Origin: Hymenopellis radicata
Lineage: Eukaryota > Basidiomycota > Agaricomycetes > Agaricales > Physalacriaceae
DNA length: 64,000 bases
Direction of reading: 5' to 3'
NCBI GenBank assembly: GCA_015501595.1
Contig: JADNRX010000048.1
Coordinates: forward strand, 154,918 to 218,917
The notes beneath the pieces were generated by a model. The model was not told the origin of the DNA and ran no database searches. It saw nothing but the letters and a program-made list of their open reading frames with translations. Positions 32,314 through 43,312 of the stretch are shown piece after piece (position 1 is the first letter of the stretch; each line of letters opens with the position of its first letter). A program made the translations under genes and the position numbers.

Positions 32314-34239
32314 ATGACACAGATGGCGACGCCGAAATACGATGCACAAGCCCTAGAGACGTATTCGCTCAAAGGTTGGCTTATCTCTGATTGATAAGTC
32401 CATTGTTGACCTTGCATAGGCGCTATCAAGGTGGTTGAGAGATTCTTTGACTTGCCGCTAGATTACTCGAAGCCTGAGGGCGAAACGATACGCGTCTTTG
32501 CTCGCAGTATGATCCCCAAAGGACAAGGCGAAGACTCCTGAGGAAGAGGATAAGCTGCCCATCTGTTAGTATAGTCGTCTACTCTACAATGTTCATTCGT
32601 TTGACACGTCAAATGCGTGAAGTATTGTACTTGCAAGGTGCGCATCTTGGGTATCCATTCGATATATTCTTCAACGCGTCAATTAGGCGGTCCCGGACAC
32701 GAGGTTCCCTTAGCAGACATACATGGATACGCGGCCGAAGTACGGTTTGCTCGTACCGCTTCTCTGTCCTCTTCCTAACAAGAATATATTCAGATCCATG
32801 CACGAGGATACCAGGTCCGATTATATCATTACTCATTCTCCGTCCAAGTCATCGTGTTTCCAGACACTCTGGCTGGATCCTCGAGGAACGGGTCTTACCA
32901 CTCGTATCTCCCCCGAAAGCCTCCCCGCGCGACTCAAGACAGATCAGGACGTTGCTGATTATCTGAAGCTCTTCCGCGCCGATTCCATAGGTCAGCCCTC
33001 CGATAGCATTGGTGCAAGTCTGCTCAAGTCGCACAGTGAAAGACTGTGAAGCCATCCGCTCCATCCTCCTAGGCCACAAGCCTAACCCTGAAGATCGCAA
33101 ATGGACTATCCTGGGCCAGAGCTTTGGAGGATTCTGCGCGATAACCTACTTGTCGTTCCATAGCGAAGGTTTGAAAGAGGTCTTCACTACTGGAGGGCTA
33201 GCGCCGCTAGTGTCCAATCCCGATCCAGTGTATGCTGCCACCGTTCGTCAGTCATCCGTTTCCTATCCCTCTTCATAACTTCTGGCCTCATACGCTCTAG
33301 GTCCGGGATATCATGTCGTACCTAGAAGCGAACGAGGTCAAGGTGACCAACGGCGGTCGGTTATCGCCTAATCGTTGGCAGCATCTCGGGATGGACTTTG
33401 GAATGCACAGCACGTTCTCTCCCTCCTCCATCTCGTTTGAGCTAAGCTTTCTTGCAGATGGCATCGATCGCGGTCATCGTAGGTCATCTTCCTGTTCCAT
33501 CCTCCATCTAATTGAACGACCTATAGAACTTGTTTTCAGAGCCTCTAAAGACCTCGAACTGCTTGGGAAACTCACATACAAGGCGATCCAGCTTATCGAG
33601 TCATCCCAGTCGTTCGACGGAAATCCCATTTTCAGCATCTTGCACGAACCTATATACTGCCAAGGGTGCGAAGTTGTGTCGTTCCTTTGTTTGCCAATTT
33701 TTGACCTCCGGGCCCAGTCAAGCGTCCAAATGGTCTGCATTCCGAACACTTGACAGTTATCCGCAATTCTCTTGGTCCCTTGTCAAGAATCTAGCCGACA
33801 CCGAGCCCATATACTTTACTGGAGAAATGGTTTGTATCTAAAACGCACATCATGAAGTCTTCTTACCGCCACGCGTAGATATTCCCTAACATGTTCTCTG
33901 ACTACGCCAACATGCGACCACTGAAAGGCGCCGCCGAGCTTCTCGCGCACTATGATGGATGGGGACCTCTCTTTGACTTGGAGCAACTGAAAAATAACGA
34001 GGTGAAGGTGTCAAGTGTATCGTGCGTATTCCTCTCCTGTCTTTGTGGTGGACTTATCGAAGTTGTGAAGATATTTCGACGACATGTATGTGGACTTTGA
34101 CTTGGCGCAAGACACGGCGGCGAAGATCAAGAACACGGAGCAGTATGTGACGAATCACCTCGTGCACAGTGGATTGAGGGCGAACCCGAAGGATGTCATG
34201 GGAAAACTGTTCGAGTTGTCAAAGCGGGAGTATGATTGA
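32314..34239 (+). pseudogene. proline iminopeptidase (S33 alpha/beta hydrolase), frame-disrupted
   Basis: The ATG at 32314 opens the first exon. Recognisable blocks follow in order: DLPLDYSKPEGETIRVFAR, TLWLDPRGTGL, SLPARLKTDQDVADYLK, the nucleophile elbow GQSFGG (about 33117), then IMSYLEANEVK, YFTGEM, ANMRPLKGAAELLA, YDGWGPLFDLEQL and a C-terminus ending KREYD at 34239. These enzymes remove N-terminal proline. Damage: a one-base shift near 32520; the oxyanion HGGPG-type motif after YLQG is replaced; an exon segment expected between 33240 and 33301 is missing; further shifts near 33030 and 33700. Conservation between lesions is high, so decay is recent or partly sequence error. Confidence 0.75.
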
Positions 34240-35008
34240 GGTACCAATCAACCACTATCAATGCCTTTTCCACCGTTGGGCAGGTGTAGGTTCTGATTCA
34301 TTGATGCGACACGGAAGAAGCATACCATTCGAGGAGTCACTGCCCTCCTCGACTGCCTTTCGTAACAGACACATCATTACAGTGCAAACAGAAAAGACAG
34401 TCTGAAACTACGCAGACCACAAGCTCACCTTCTGGGCCAGTTGCAGCCCAGAGGGAAGTCAACGCTCCCCGCGCCGTGTTATATGACAAGTAGCCCTACA
34501 TGACGAATCGTTTAGAGCCAGTCGGGGGCACGTACTACTATCTTCACGACAGTAGGGCCCGGGGTTGGTGACAATTAGACCTGCATTAAATTCAGATGCC
34601 AGCTTGTTGAAGGGTGTCGCGGTTGCTGAGGGCCGCTGAATTGGGAGTGAAGAGCGCGAGACTCGGGAGAAGCTCGGGAAGACAAAGAGGAGAAGGAGTG
34701 CAAGGTAGACGCGTTGCGGTGTAGTATGGTGTGCTTGGTAATTGCTAGGCATATGCACCCGATCGTAGCTGGGCATGGCGGTGGATGAGTGTATCACCTT
34801 TCCGTTTATCTTATCTTATCTTAATAATATGTCTTTTTTGTTTCGCCTTCCGAATGTTTGACTGAACCATCGCGTCGCGTTCAACACGTCTTTCTACGCA
34901 TTCTTCGACCCAATTCATGATTATTCGATGTCATCTGCCGCCGGCTGGCATCATGACCCTAACCCAGCATCGCGTCTACTATAGGCGCCGTCATCTTACC
35001 ACCACAAA
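34240..35008. other. intergenic
   Basis: No gene was recognised. A minus ORF at 34459-34797 has no motif. The last 100 bp should act as promoter of the small gene at 35009. Confidence 0.4.
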
Positions 35009-35485
35009 ATGCCGCTTTTCGCTACTCGGTCGGTTTGGAGGCGGAATATTATGAATACGGTACGTTAACACGACTCGTTAACGTCTAAGACAGCTCGATA
35101 TTTCGTAGGTTAATCCCCGAGACCTCTACGGGCGCTTCCAAGCCTTCGCCGATAATAATGTCGTCCCTACCAGTCGTTTCGCCTTGGAACACGTCCAGTG
35201 CGTCTTCCTCTCGTCGTTTTCGATTGGCTTACCTTGCTTTAGACAACATAAGCCCGTTTGGACCATCCGCCACCATATCCTTCGTCGCTTTCCCTTCCCA
35301 AACCATACACCTTTCTCCCACACCGACGACGGTTCTACCTGCGTTTTTTGTAGGATGAACGGCGCCACGCCCTTCATCGTCGAGACGCAATGCGTCCTCG
35401 TAACTATTGTTCAACGTGCTGTCGTCGTAAAGAAGGTAAGTTTTATGATTTTGATTAAGAACTGCACTCACCTTTCTAGATGTAA
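35009..35485 (+). CDS. small CxxC protein, paralogue A
   Basis: Exon 1 (35009-35059, 17 codons) ends with MNT at a phase-0 intron. Exon 2 starts VNPRDLYGRFQAF (35109). A phase-2 intron follows (35206-35244 approx.), then an exon with RRFPFPNHTPFSHTDDGSTC followed by VFCRMNGATPFIVET. A last intron (35437-35479) leads to a stop at 35485. It is strikingly similar to the gene at 37150: the same 17-codon first exon, the same intron phases and the same RR.PFPNH.P..H.D.....C.FCR.N.A.PF core. The CxxC suggests a metal or redox site. The basic short first exon could be a mitochondrial targeting start. No named family was recognised. Confidence 0.6.
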
Positions 35486-35801
35486 TGTTATCCTCTCGTT
35501 TTTACTTGTACTACATACATAGCTGTCGTCCCTCTTGTAATCCCCACTCTTTACTATATCTTCCCTGAGACTTAAAACTATTAACTTGTGTACATTACTT
35601 ACCACACCTTTATCCTCTGTAAACCATACTGCGATTTGAACGTCTCCAGTCCTAGCTGCGACAGGCGGATGATGACCTCGATCGATCTATTTCTTTACCA
35701 CCACCTTCTGCCCACCATTCTCTCGAATCACCCGCCGCCCGTGACATGACGCCAACTGGTGTGGATCGCCCTCCACTCTCGCCCGCGCAGGTCTACTGGC
35801 T

Positions 35802-36479
35802 ATGGCAGAGGCCGCTACAAAGACAGAGCCTCTAGCCAGCGACGATGACGCGTCCGACGACGAGCCTGCCGAGCCAGGCGTCGATCCAGATGGCAACGAC
35901 ACGGAGTCGGAGCATGCGCCTGGACAGGCCGCCAACCCTTTCACCGTCGTCTCCTTTCTCCATCCGCGACCCGCCGCCTTCATCCCGTTGAGATCCAACT
36001 CTCCCTCACCCGCCCATGCTACATTTAGCGACACTCTGTGCGGGGCGAAGACGACCGGAGGGTGGTTGTGAGGAGTTTGCTCTTTTCGAATGGAGGAGAG
36101 GAGGATCGTTGTGGCGCGATGGAAGGCTTGCCGATGTCGCACGAAAGATGTCGGAGGATGGTCGGCGAGGAGGTGCGGCCATCCTCTGCCATGAAAGCTC
36201 CTACGGTGCGCAATTACTACACGCTCATGTCTCGACGCAGTGCTACCGCCAATGTCCCCGACTACATTATGACTAACCGACACCTCCACCCGCTTCTCAA
36301 TCCAACCCATTGTCGCGGCGACTCCAATTGTTACTCGACAACTCAGATTGCGCCATCCACCATGTCTCAACATCGCCTCCCGCCTCGTCTGGGGCAGGGT
36401 GGTGAAAGACGGCGTCGGGGGATTTCTGGAGGAGTTTGCCGAATCAGGAGAGGGAGCCGTCGTCGACGATTTGCTCTAG
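35802..36479 (+). pseudogene. possible gene, acidic N-terminus, broken frame
   Basis: An ATG at 35802 opens an acidic, proline-rich stretch (ASDDDASDDEPAEPG) ending in PAAFIPLR. Later, in another frame, coding-like text near 36330-36479 reads RLVWGRVVKDGVGGFLEEF and stops at 36479. No splice sites link the two parts cleanly. The long minus-strand ORF over the same interval looks like a shadow of this GC-rich sequence. Function unknown. Confidence 0.3.
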
Positions 36480-37149
36480 TAAGCAAGGCCAAGATCGCGT
36501 CCCTCCTGCCTCTGTGGATCCGCCACCTTGGGCGGGGCGAGGAGAGCTCTAATCACAGGATGAGGCCCAGAATTCCTTCAAGATTAACATAGAGTACGTA
36601 CCCTTCGTTGAAAATTGTTATCAGTCTAAAGAAGACGTAGCTCAGGGCTACGTCGCCGTCCTTCCTTCCATTCCTCGAATACTGCGAGCGTTGATGAGGT
36701 GATTGAGGTTGGCTTCGCGTTCTGGGCTTGAAGCCGGTTTTGGAGTGCCGCGGGTGTGATATTGGCGCCTTACGCGTCACGAACATTTAGAACAGAAGTA
36801 GAATAAGTATAATACATTTGAACGATGTAGAAACATCAGATATATCGCGTAAAAGATCTGAAATGAAAGAAATTTTCAGTATAAGTTAATCTTTGATTTA
36901 AATTGGAGGAGGACTTACCTGCGGGTACCACGAGACGCGTTCTGCATCGGTTCCGTCATCTCAACCCTCACAATGTCCCCCTAGACCCGCGAGACCCGCG
37001 CCGAAACCCAACAACTCGTCGTCAAGTCACTCTGCTGAATAGTTAAACTACGTGATTCGGATGGCCTCGCGTGCCCAACCGCCGGCCGGCAATCGCCGCC
37101 CTTCAGAGCATTACCCTCCACACCATTGGCGCCGACTTGAACAAACAAT

Positions 37150-37700
37150 ATGTCGTACTACGCAAATCGCGCGACCTTGATGCGCAATCTAATGAACACG
37201 GTAAGTCTCCGGGCGTCTTTCCATCTCCTATGGTCATCCGAGGCACGGCGCTTGCACGACTCGTAACTAGTCCATCGGGTCTACGCATTTCTCATCATCG
37301 TCGTGTTCACTACGCTACGCGCGATATGGATCGCATCTCCTGCGAAAACGTGGAGGGCTCGTAATGCAAGCAAGCAGCCTGACCTACTTGACATAGGTCG
37401 ATGCCCGCGCCATCTATAAGAGATACAAGATTGTGCGTCGTATGCTGTACAGTCGGAGCTCCCAGCCAATACTCCTCCAACGTATTGAGTACGTCGTCTG
37501 CAGATCATTTGTGAACACGCTGAACGTCCATTTAGAATCCAAAAACCTACCTGGGTCATCGAACGCGAACTGGTCCGCCGCCTACCATTCCCCAACCATT
37601 CACCCATCGCGCATTCAGACGAGGAAGCCCGTCAATCGTGCCCGTTCTGTCGGGCCAACAAGGCGGTGCCATTCGTCATGGAAGCTCGATATACCGTGCA
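37150..37700 (+). CDS. small CxxC protein, paralogue B
   Basis: Exon 1 (37150-37200) has 17 codons beginning MSYYANRATLMRNLMNT and a phase-0 donor. Exon 2 (37397-37488) starts VDARAIYKRYKIVRR and ends in phase 2 at a GTACGT donor. Exon 3 (from 37536) contains WVIERELVRRLPFPNHSP followed by a C-P-F-C motif and ANKAVPFVMEARY, then a GTAGGT donor at 37701. The 3' end was not located. It is homologous to the gene at 35009, with the same architecture. All joins seen are in frame, so this copy may be functional. Function unknown. Confidence 0.6.
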
Positions 37701-38508
37701 GTAGGTGGCGCACCGCTTGCCACGGCTAACCAAGGTTGGTTCATTAGGATTTCCTTCGATTTTTACTCACCGCGTCGAAGGTCTAGTGTCCATGTTGGTT
37801 ACTTGCTGCCATCTCCATAGGCCTTCAACCCACACCGTCGTTATCCGTTCCTCCTTGCTATCCGGCTCCCAACTCATATTCTACCCCGCTATACGCATTC
37901 CATCACCCAACTCCGTACTAATTGTTACATCTCGCTATCGAACTTACAGCTCATATGTTACTCTGCTATCCAACTCCATTTTTGTTGCTACGGCCCAACT
38001 CTACATATTAAAGACAAATTATCTCCTGTTTCCCTGAATAGTGTCGTCGATCTCGTCCTGACCATCGCGCTCAACATAGACCTGTTCTTCGTATCAGGAT
38101 TGGTGAACGAAGTCGACGAGGTTAGCCTTACGAGGTCGACAGTCGAAAAGATACCACGAAGCCAACCTCAACACCTTCCTCGTCTCTCGACTGATCCTCC
38201 CGGCTTGTATATCGATGAACGCGCTCCAAGGCATCGGGCAAAACGTTCCTGGTCTTGGAAGCAGAAGCGTGGGCACCCGTCTCCTCGACGATCTCCAAGC
38301 TCTCCTCCAAAGCCTCCCCGCTGCTCTGCATCTTCTCCAACACCGGGGAAGGAAGGTAAATACGGCGGGGAGGGTATGGGTATGGGGGGATGTAAGTATG
38401 TATATGATGGTCCGTAAAATGAAATGGTGCGTCGTGAAGAGATATGTAACGTGTCGCGCATAACTGAATTGGGGAATGGTACCGCCATCGAGACCAGCAT
38501 CATCAGCT
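37701..38508. other. 3' region of paralogue B and intergenic sequence
   Basis: The last exon of paralogue B may lie after the AG at about 37819. The rest is T/C-rich with no recognised gene. ORFs at 38100-38417 on both strands have no motifs. Confidence 0.35.
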
Positions 38509-39770
38509 TTAATAACTGTGAGGCATCATCTCGTCGTATCGCATGGAATCTTCGTAGGGATCGTCGGGGTAGACAGATCCCGTCAGCGTCTGGGGATATA
38601 GGTCCTGCGGATAGTCGTGCGGATAATCCTGTGAGTAATCTTGACTGTACTCGGACATGGCGCTCGACGCCTCTACCTCTAGGTCTCCGTGGTATTTCAT
38701 GTCGAGGTCGACTGGAGGTATTGCGTTTATATCGAAATCCTCGTTCACCAACATCTCGTTGCCTGCAAGGCCATACGGTATTGTCCCATCCGTATGGATT
38801 GTACGCGCCAAAGTCAAAGTCGTGCTGAAGTTGGATCTGCAGGTCGATCTCGGCTTGAGTGTGAGGATTGATACAGCCGTGCTCGTCGAGCTGAGTATAG
38901 GCATGCGGGAGAGTATTGGTGAGCGGTGTATAATGTGCCGATCGAGGAGAGGAAGGACCACGGGACGCTGAACTGATGGAGGACGCGGGGGAGAAATGGT
39001 GCGGCAGCCGTATCCTCTGGAGACATGGTAAGCGCTCCAGCATCTCCGTTGCCAGACATATTGAACATGCTGTTTTCGTGAAGATATTCCGATGGCTAAA
39101 AATAAGCAGACGTCAGCGTCGCGTCGGTTATCGGCAAACATCGAAACCCGACATACCTGAAGACTAGCTTCGTAATCTGCGAAAGACGGAGGCCTAAGAC
39201 CATCTTGAGGGTGATAGTCCAAGTTCATCGTAGCCGGTCGATTAAAGGTTTAGGTGAAGGCGAGGACGGACAGGATGGAGTGATGTACATGTTCGGCACC
39301 TGTACCGACTGGTATGTGGGAGGAGGGGTCGGGGCAGAAGCGGATCGGCCGTGATGGCGGGGAACGACCATCGGCATCACGAACGACATGCACTTGTCAT
39401 CGTGGTAGAATTCGCCTTTTCTGCTTTTACCCTTCCTCGCCTTCATGCGCCCTTCCTTCATTCTCTGCGGCCGATACACGTATCCGGGGTGCATCGCTTC
39501 GTGCTCCTTCTTCTCCTTGGCCAGTGCGTCCCCGTATTTCCGTTCCTCATCTGAACTGCTGGCTAATGGTCTTGGATAAATCAGGTTGACACTGCTTTTT
39601 TGTAGGACCGTGAACTGCAGCTTCTTCCTGCGCTGCTTGTCGATCTTCGCAGCATTTGCGGCGGAACAGGATAAACACGTTCTCTGGGCGTTTGACGTAA
39701 GGGGCCCCTCATCTCCCTTCTTCGGTCGTGGATCGATGTCGCTGTGGCACGAAGATTGTCGCCGTCTGTG
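38509..39770 (-). pseudogene. HMG-box (MATA_HMG/SOX-like) transcription factor, disrupted
   Basis: On the minus strand, an HMG box reads VKRPENVFILFRRKCCEDRQ, KKQCQPDLSKTISQQ, then EERKYGDALAKEKKEHEAMH and PGYVYRPQR. This is the canonical fungal DNA-bending box at 39690-39460. Downstream are a S/T/P-rich region and a C-terminal segment rich in D, Y and P (YSQDYSQDYPHDYPQDLYPQ) ending at 38509. The box lacks the WKSLS stretch with its core tryptophan after SQQ: about 14 bases are missing near 39550 and the frame shifts. A second shift lies near 38790. A functional protein cannot be read from this copy. The N-terminal exon upstream of 39770 was not found. Confidence 0.7.
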
Positions 39771-40018
39771 TCCTAAATGATCAGGAGACGTCGATAGAGC
39801 AGATCAAGGTGGTGATTGGGGACGGTATGAGTCGTATGAGCTGGTCGGAGAGGTGGAACAGAGGGAGATAGGGTGAAGGTCGGGCTCGAAAGGTGAGGTG
39901 GAAGGCGACGAGTAATGACTGGCTGAAAGGTTAGGAGGCACATCCGTCTACCCTGGCGAATCAGTGGCTGTTGGGACTTGCGCGTATCCTCGAGGGAATG
40001 TTATCGTGTGTTGCCGCT

Positions 40019-40333
40019 GCCTACCAAGTATAAGTTACTATCGATGGAGTTGAACGTAGAATTGACCTGATTATCGTTCGAGGGCATGTGTCGACCCCAT
40101 GGGCGGCATCTACACCGCCTCAACTTCGAGGACGATTGCAGTCTACAAGAGATCGTGTTAGCCACATATAACACAAGAGCGAGACACTCACCCACCAAGT
40201 GAGTATGCGCATGTTATCGTGGTGTGGAGCAAGCCAGAAAAAGCTGTGCAGGGGCTGGGGCCGCATTGATACAGAGGGCCAATGATGCACATTCGGAGCT
40301 TCACAGCCGAAGCTCCGAATGTGCATCGGCATC
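40019..40333 (+). repeat. dispersed repeat, copy A
   Basis: Sequence from CAAGTATAAGTTACTATCGA through GTGTCGACCCCATGGGCGGC and CCACCAAGTGAGTATGCGC to a hairpin of GATGCACATTCGGAGCT arms matches, in opposite orientation, the region at 50260-50708. Several small indels separate the copies. No coding potential was seen. The family is unknown. Confidence 0.75.
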
Positions 40334-40444
40334 TCAGGGCAAGTCTGAGCCACTTTCGACATATGTAATGCTTTCATCATTGCTTTAAACCATCACGATC
40401 GACGCTTTCATAGAAAACGTTCACGAAGCCACTCTGCAAAGACA

Positions 40445-41383
40445 ATGTCGCGCAAAACAGACCGTTTATACGGACAATGGTACGCCGTATTTGCCCTTCA
40501 TCGCGTTATTACCGACAGAAGATTCTCCAGGAGCCGATAAGTTCCGCCAGGACTCGAGAAACCGTGGCAAGTGGGCCGACATCGAATCTTGATCACGAAT
40601 ATCACGCTCCCCAACGTGTTGAATGACGAAGGGCGCTCCACGGTCGCCCTCAATCATGTCCGCGTCGCCTCGGATGGTGGTGATTCGTCGTCAGAGGGGA
40701 GCACCGCCTGCGTAGCACTTGCGACCCTGGTTCCCAACGCGGTGAATATGCCACTGGAGCTTTCCTCCTCCATACAGTCCTGATATATTTCTCAGATTGA
40801 AACTGTATCTGTCAATATCACCCTCAATCGAATGGAAAGTATTGCCTTTGAAGTCTTCGGGAACAAGTATGTCCATTACCTTCTCTCTCGGCTCTGCATC
40901 TTTCTAATCTTCTGAATCAGTACCATTCACCTCTCGGGCTATTACATCGGTCTGTAGCTAAGCATCCGTGACGAGGAGATACTCACCTAATGAAACCAGG
41001 TTTATTCAACGTGGCAGACATAGAGCCCGCTGATATTGTAAGAGTCATAACCATTGCCTCTTCCAACCAGTTCTCACATCTTTCTGTAGTTTTCTGCGCC
41101 CAGCGGAGATTTCCTGAGCAGCGCCAGTACTCACAAGGGCAAATCGAAAGCCACAAACAATCATGCTGGACCGTCGACTAGCAAATCGAAAACCGCGAGC
41201 AATCATGCTGGATCGTCGACTAGTGGGAAGCTCAAGCGCAAGATGCGAGATGAGGAGGAGGACGAGGAGGAGGAGGACGAGGACGAAGTCGTCACGGTAA
41301 GTCCTTCTGCCTCTTCTACCTCTTTGAGCCATTCGTATTGAATGTTCTTGTCGAAGGCGAAGGCAAAGAAACACAGGCGCTGA
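40445..41383 (+). pseudogene. nucleoplasmin-like domain protein, copy 1, with in-frame stop
   Basis: The ATG at 40445 begins MSRKTDRLYGQW. Exons then encode HRILITNITLPN, VALATLVPNAV, IETVSVNITLN, NTIHLSGYYI and an acidic stretch (MRDEEEDEEEEDEDEVVT) with a basic tail ending KKHRR at 41383. The beta-sandwich pattern matches the nucleoplasmin-like (NPL) domain found at the N-terminus of fungal FKBP39-type histone chaperones. No FKBP domain follows. Against copy 2 at 47596, equal-length second exons differ by a CAA-to-TAA change near 40535, which creates a stop. The remaining exons splice cleanly with short introns. Confidence 0.65.
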
Positions 41384-41732
41384 AGACGACCTGCAGAGCC
41401 GATACCCAAAGCATCGAGCTACTCTTCTCTCTACCTAACACGTACTCAATGTAATCAGTTATAGTAAAGGTTTATAACATTCATTACTTCATATGACCCC
41501 GTCTCGGTGTTCATCACTTGGCATACTGCTTCTTCCTACCCTCTCCGATAACCGACCGTCCTGCTTACGTACTAACATAGTCATGAAGTTACGGCGGAAC
41601 TCAGACTGGTCGGCGACGAGGTTGCATGACATCCGAAGACCCCCGCGATCACTTCAACGCGTAGCCCAATTAGGCAGTGATCGAGAGTGATCGGTACGTG
41701 GCATTAATATTATAACTCTTCCACATACTCTG

Positions 41733-42512
41733 ATGTCGCACTCACATAGCCATGCTCCCGGCGAGAACCACTCACACTCGCATGGACCCCAGCCGCCTCC
41801 GCAACGCCGGATGCCTGCGCCGCCAGATCCCGCCATCCAGGTGCTCATTGACGCCCAATATGACCCCGTCGACCTCAAGGTTGACGGCTCCATTGTGCGC
41901 TGCGGTCCCCACAACGCCGTCGTGTGCAAAGCGTGCAACCTCGACTTTTGCCGCCTCACCCAGCTTGCCACCATTCTTACCCAAAACCCGAACATCATTG
42001 TCCCGCCGCCGTCGAACATCATGACGAACAAGATTCTGTCGACGATGGTAAAGAAGATCAAGGAGGAGGGCAATTCAAATTTTAAAGCCGGGCAGTTTGA
42101 CCAGGCGGTGATACAGTACACGGTAGCAGCGAATCGCGCCCAGTCGCGCGCGCCATGGGAGCTGAGCGGTGTATTACGCGAGGAGATGTCTACTATTTTG
42201 GCGAATAGATCGGCGTCCTTTGCTGGCTGTCACGACTACATATCGGCGTTAGCAGATGCCGAAGCTGTGGTGGAAATGCGGAAGAACTGGCCCAAGGCGT
42301 ACTTGAGAAAGGCCAAGGCGCTCAGAGGGCTTGAGGAACTTGAAGAAGCCTTGGATGCCCTTGCAATCGGGCTCTCGCTTGAACCGGAGAACAAGGTGTG
42401 TTCCATTCTTCTATGCAGCCTACTACCGTCTGATTATGCCCAGGAATTGCTGGAATTTAAAGCAGACATTAAGAAATTTCAGAAGACCCTAGACGAAACC
42501 ACAAAGGCATAA
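41733..42512 (+). CDS. SEC72: Sec72-like ER translocon subunit with TPRs
   Basis: The ATG at 41733 starts a His-rich tail (MSHSHSHAPGENHSHSHG) typical of fungal Sec72, then a P-rich linker, a cysteine-containing segment (CGPHNAVVCKACNLDFC) and a TPR domain (about residues 105-225: KEEGNSNFKAGQFDQAVIQY, NRSASFAG, DYISALADAEAV, AYLRKAKALRGL, ALDALAIGLSLEPENK). A 48-bp intron (42396-42443) keeps frame even if retained. The spliced protein has about 243 residues and ends in ETTKA. Sec72 works with Sec62/63 in post-translational import into the ER and docks Hsp70 chaperones. There is no disruption. Confidence 0.85.
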   Translation: MSHSHSHAPGENHSHSHGPQPPPQRRMPAPPDPAIQVLIDAQYDPVDLKVDGSIVRCGPHNAVVCKACNLDFCRLTQLATILTQNPNIIVPPPSNIMTNKILSTMVKKIKEEGNSNFKAGQFDQAVIQYTVAANRAQSRAPWELSGVLREEMSTILANRSASFAGCHDYISALADAEAVVEMRKNWPKAYLRKAKALRGLEELEEALDALAIGLSLEPENKVCSILLCSLLPSDYAQELLEFKADIKKFQKTLDETTKA

Positions 42513-42660
42513 TTCATTACTTCTTTCGTCCCAATGATCTTTCTCTCCGATCTGTATGGGCCTTGGAACCCCATTGTGTATTGTGTAATATGAATGATCG
42601 TTTGTTAGAATGCAAGTATATATCGTAGTGCGTGTTTGCAGTAATACTAAGTTATCAAAC

Positions 42661-43129
42661 ATGATCAGTGCGGCGCCTCCCGCCCATGAGGGTTCTGAAG
42701 TAAGTCAGTACTCTGAATCGACTTTCGAAGCTCTAACGTTGGTGTTCAGGCCTTACATGACGAGCCGTGGATACTCGTTGATGTGACTGAACAACCCGAT
42801 GAAGTTCGACTTGCTCGGGAATGTGTCGGAAATCTTAAGAAGGTGCAGCCTTGAAAGCAACAAGAAATCTAAACCGAATGAGCGAGACAGGTTGCAAGTG
42901 TCCTTCATCTTATATCGACGCGTCGAATGGTATGCTGCTCCAGATCAGTTTTCTTGCCCACACTTAACGGACATGGTAGCACTGGGGTCATTCCGCTAGA
43001 ATCTGGGAGTTGGAGGAACTGCGTGTTGATGCGAGACGGGGAGAAGAGCTTCAGCGTCTCCTGAAAGAGTGTAACGAGCAAAGGATTGTGCTGGGTGCAC
43101 TCCTTGACAGCATAGGTGCTCTAGATTGA
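42661..43129 (+). CDS. small unknown protein
   Basis: The ATG at 42661 opens a 13-codon exon ending at GTAAGT. The next exon reads ALHDEPWILVDVTEQPDEVR, LARECVGNLKK and then a possible donor. A last exon ends with a helical, charged segment (RIWELEELRVDARRGEELQR, LLKECNEQRIVLGALLDSIG) and a stop at 43129. The helix has heptad-like spacing and may be a coiled coil. The intron between 42842 and about 42998 is inferred. No family was recognised. Confidence 0.45.
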
Positions 43130-43312
43130 AAATATTATATACACAAACCAACGTGGTTTTCGTAGAAGCGCTACGTGATGTAGTCTGTGTGTACGATACA
43201 AATGGAGAAGAAATTCCTAGTACCGACGTCCCTCCTATAAGTATTACGCTCTCTCGTGTGGCCAGATAGCTATACGGCCAACGACGCATCCGTGTGCTCA
43301 AGGTCGGATAAC

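Noticed and set aside
35687..36373. 228-codon minus-strand ORF as a gene
   Set aside because: It is GC-rich and lacks domain-like composition. The opposite strand carries a more protein-like acidic N-terminus, so it looks like a shadow.
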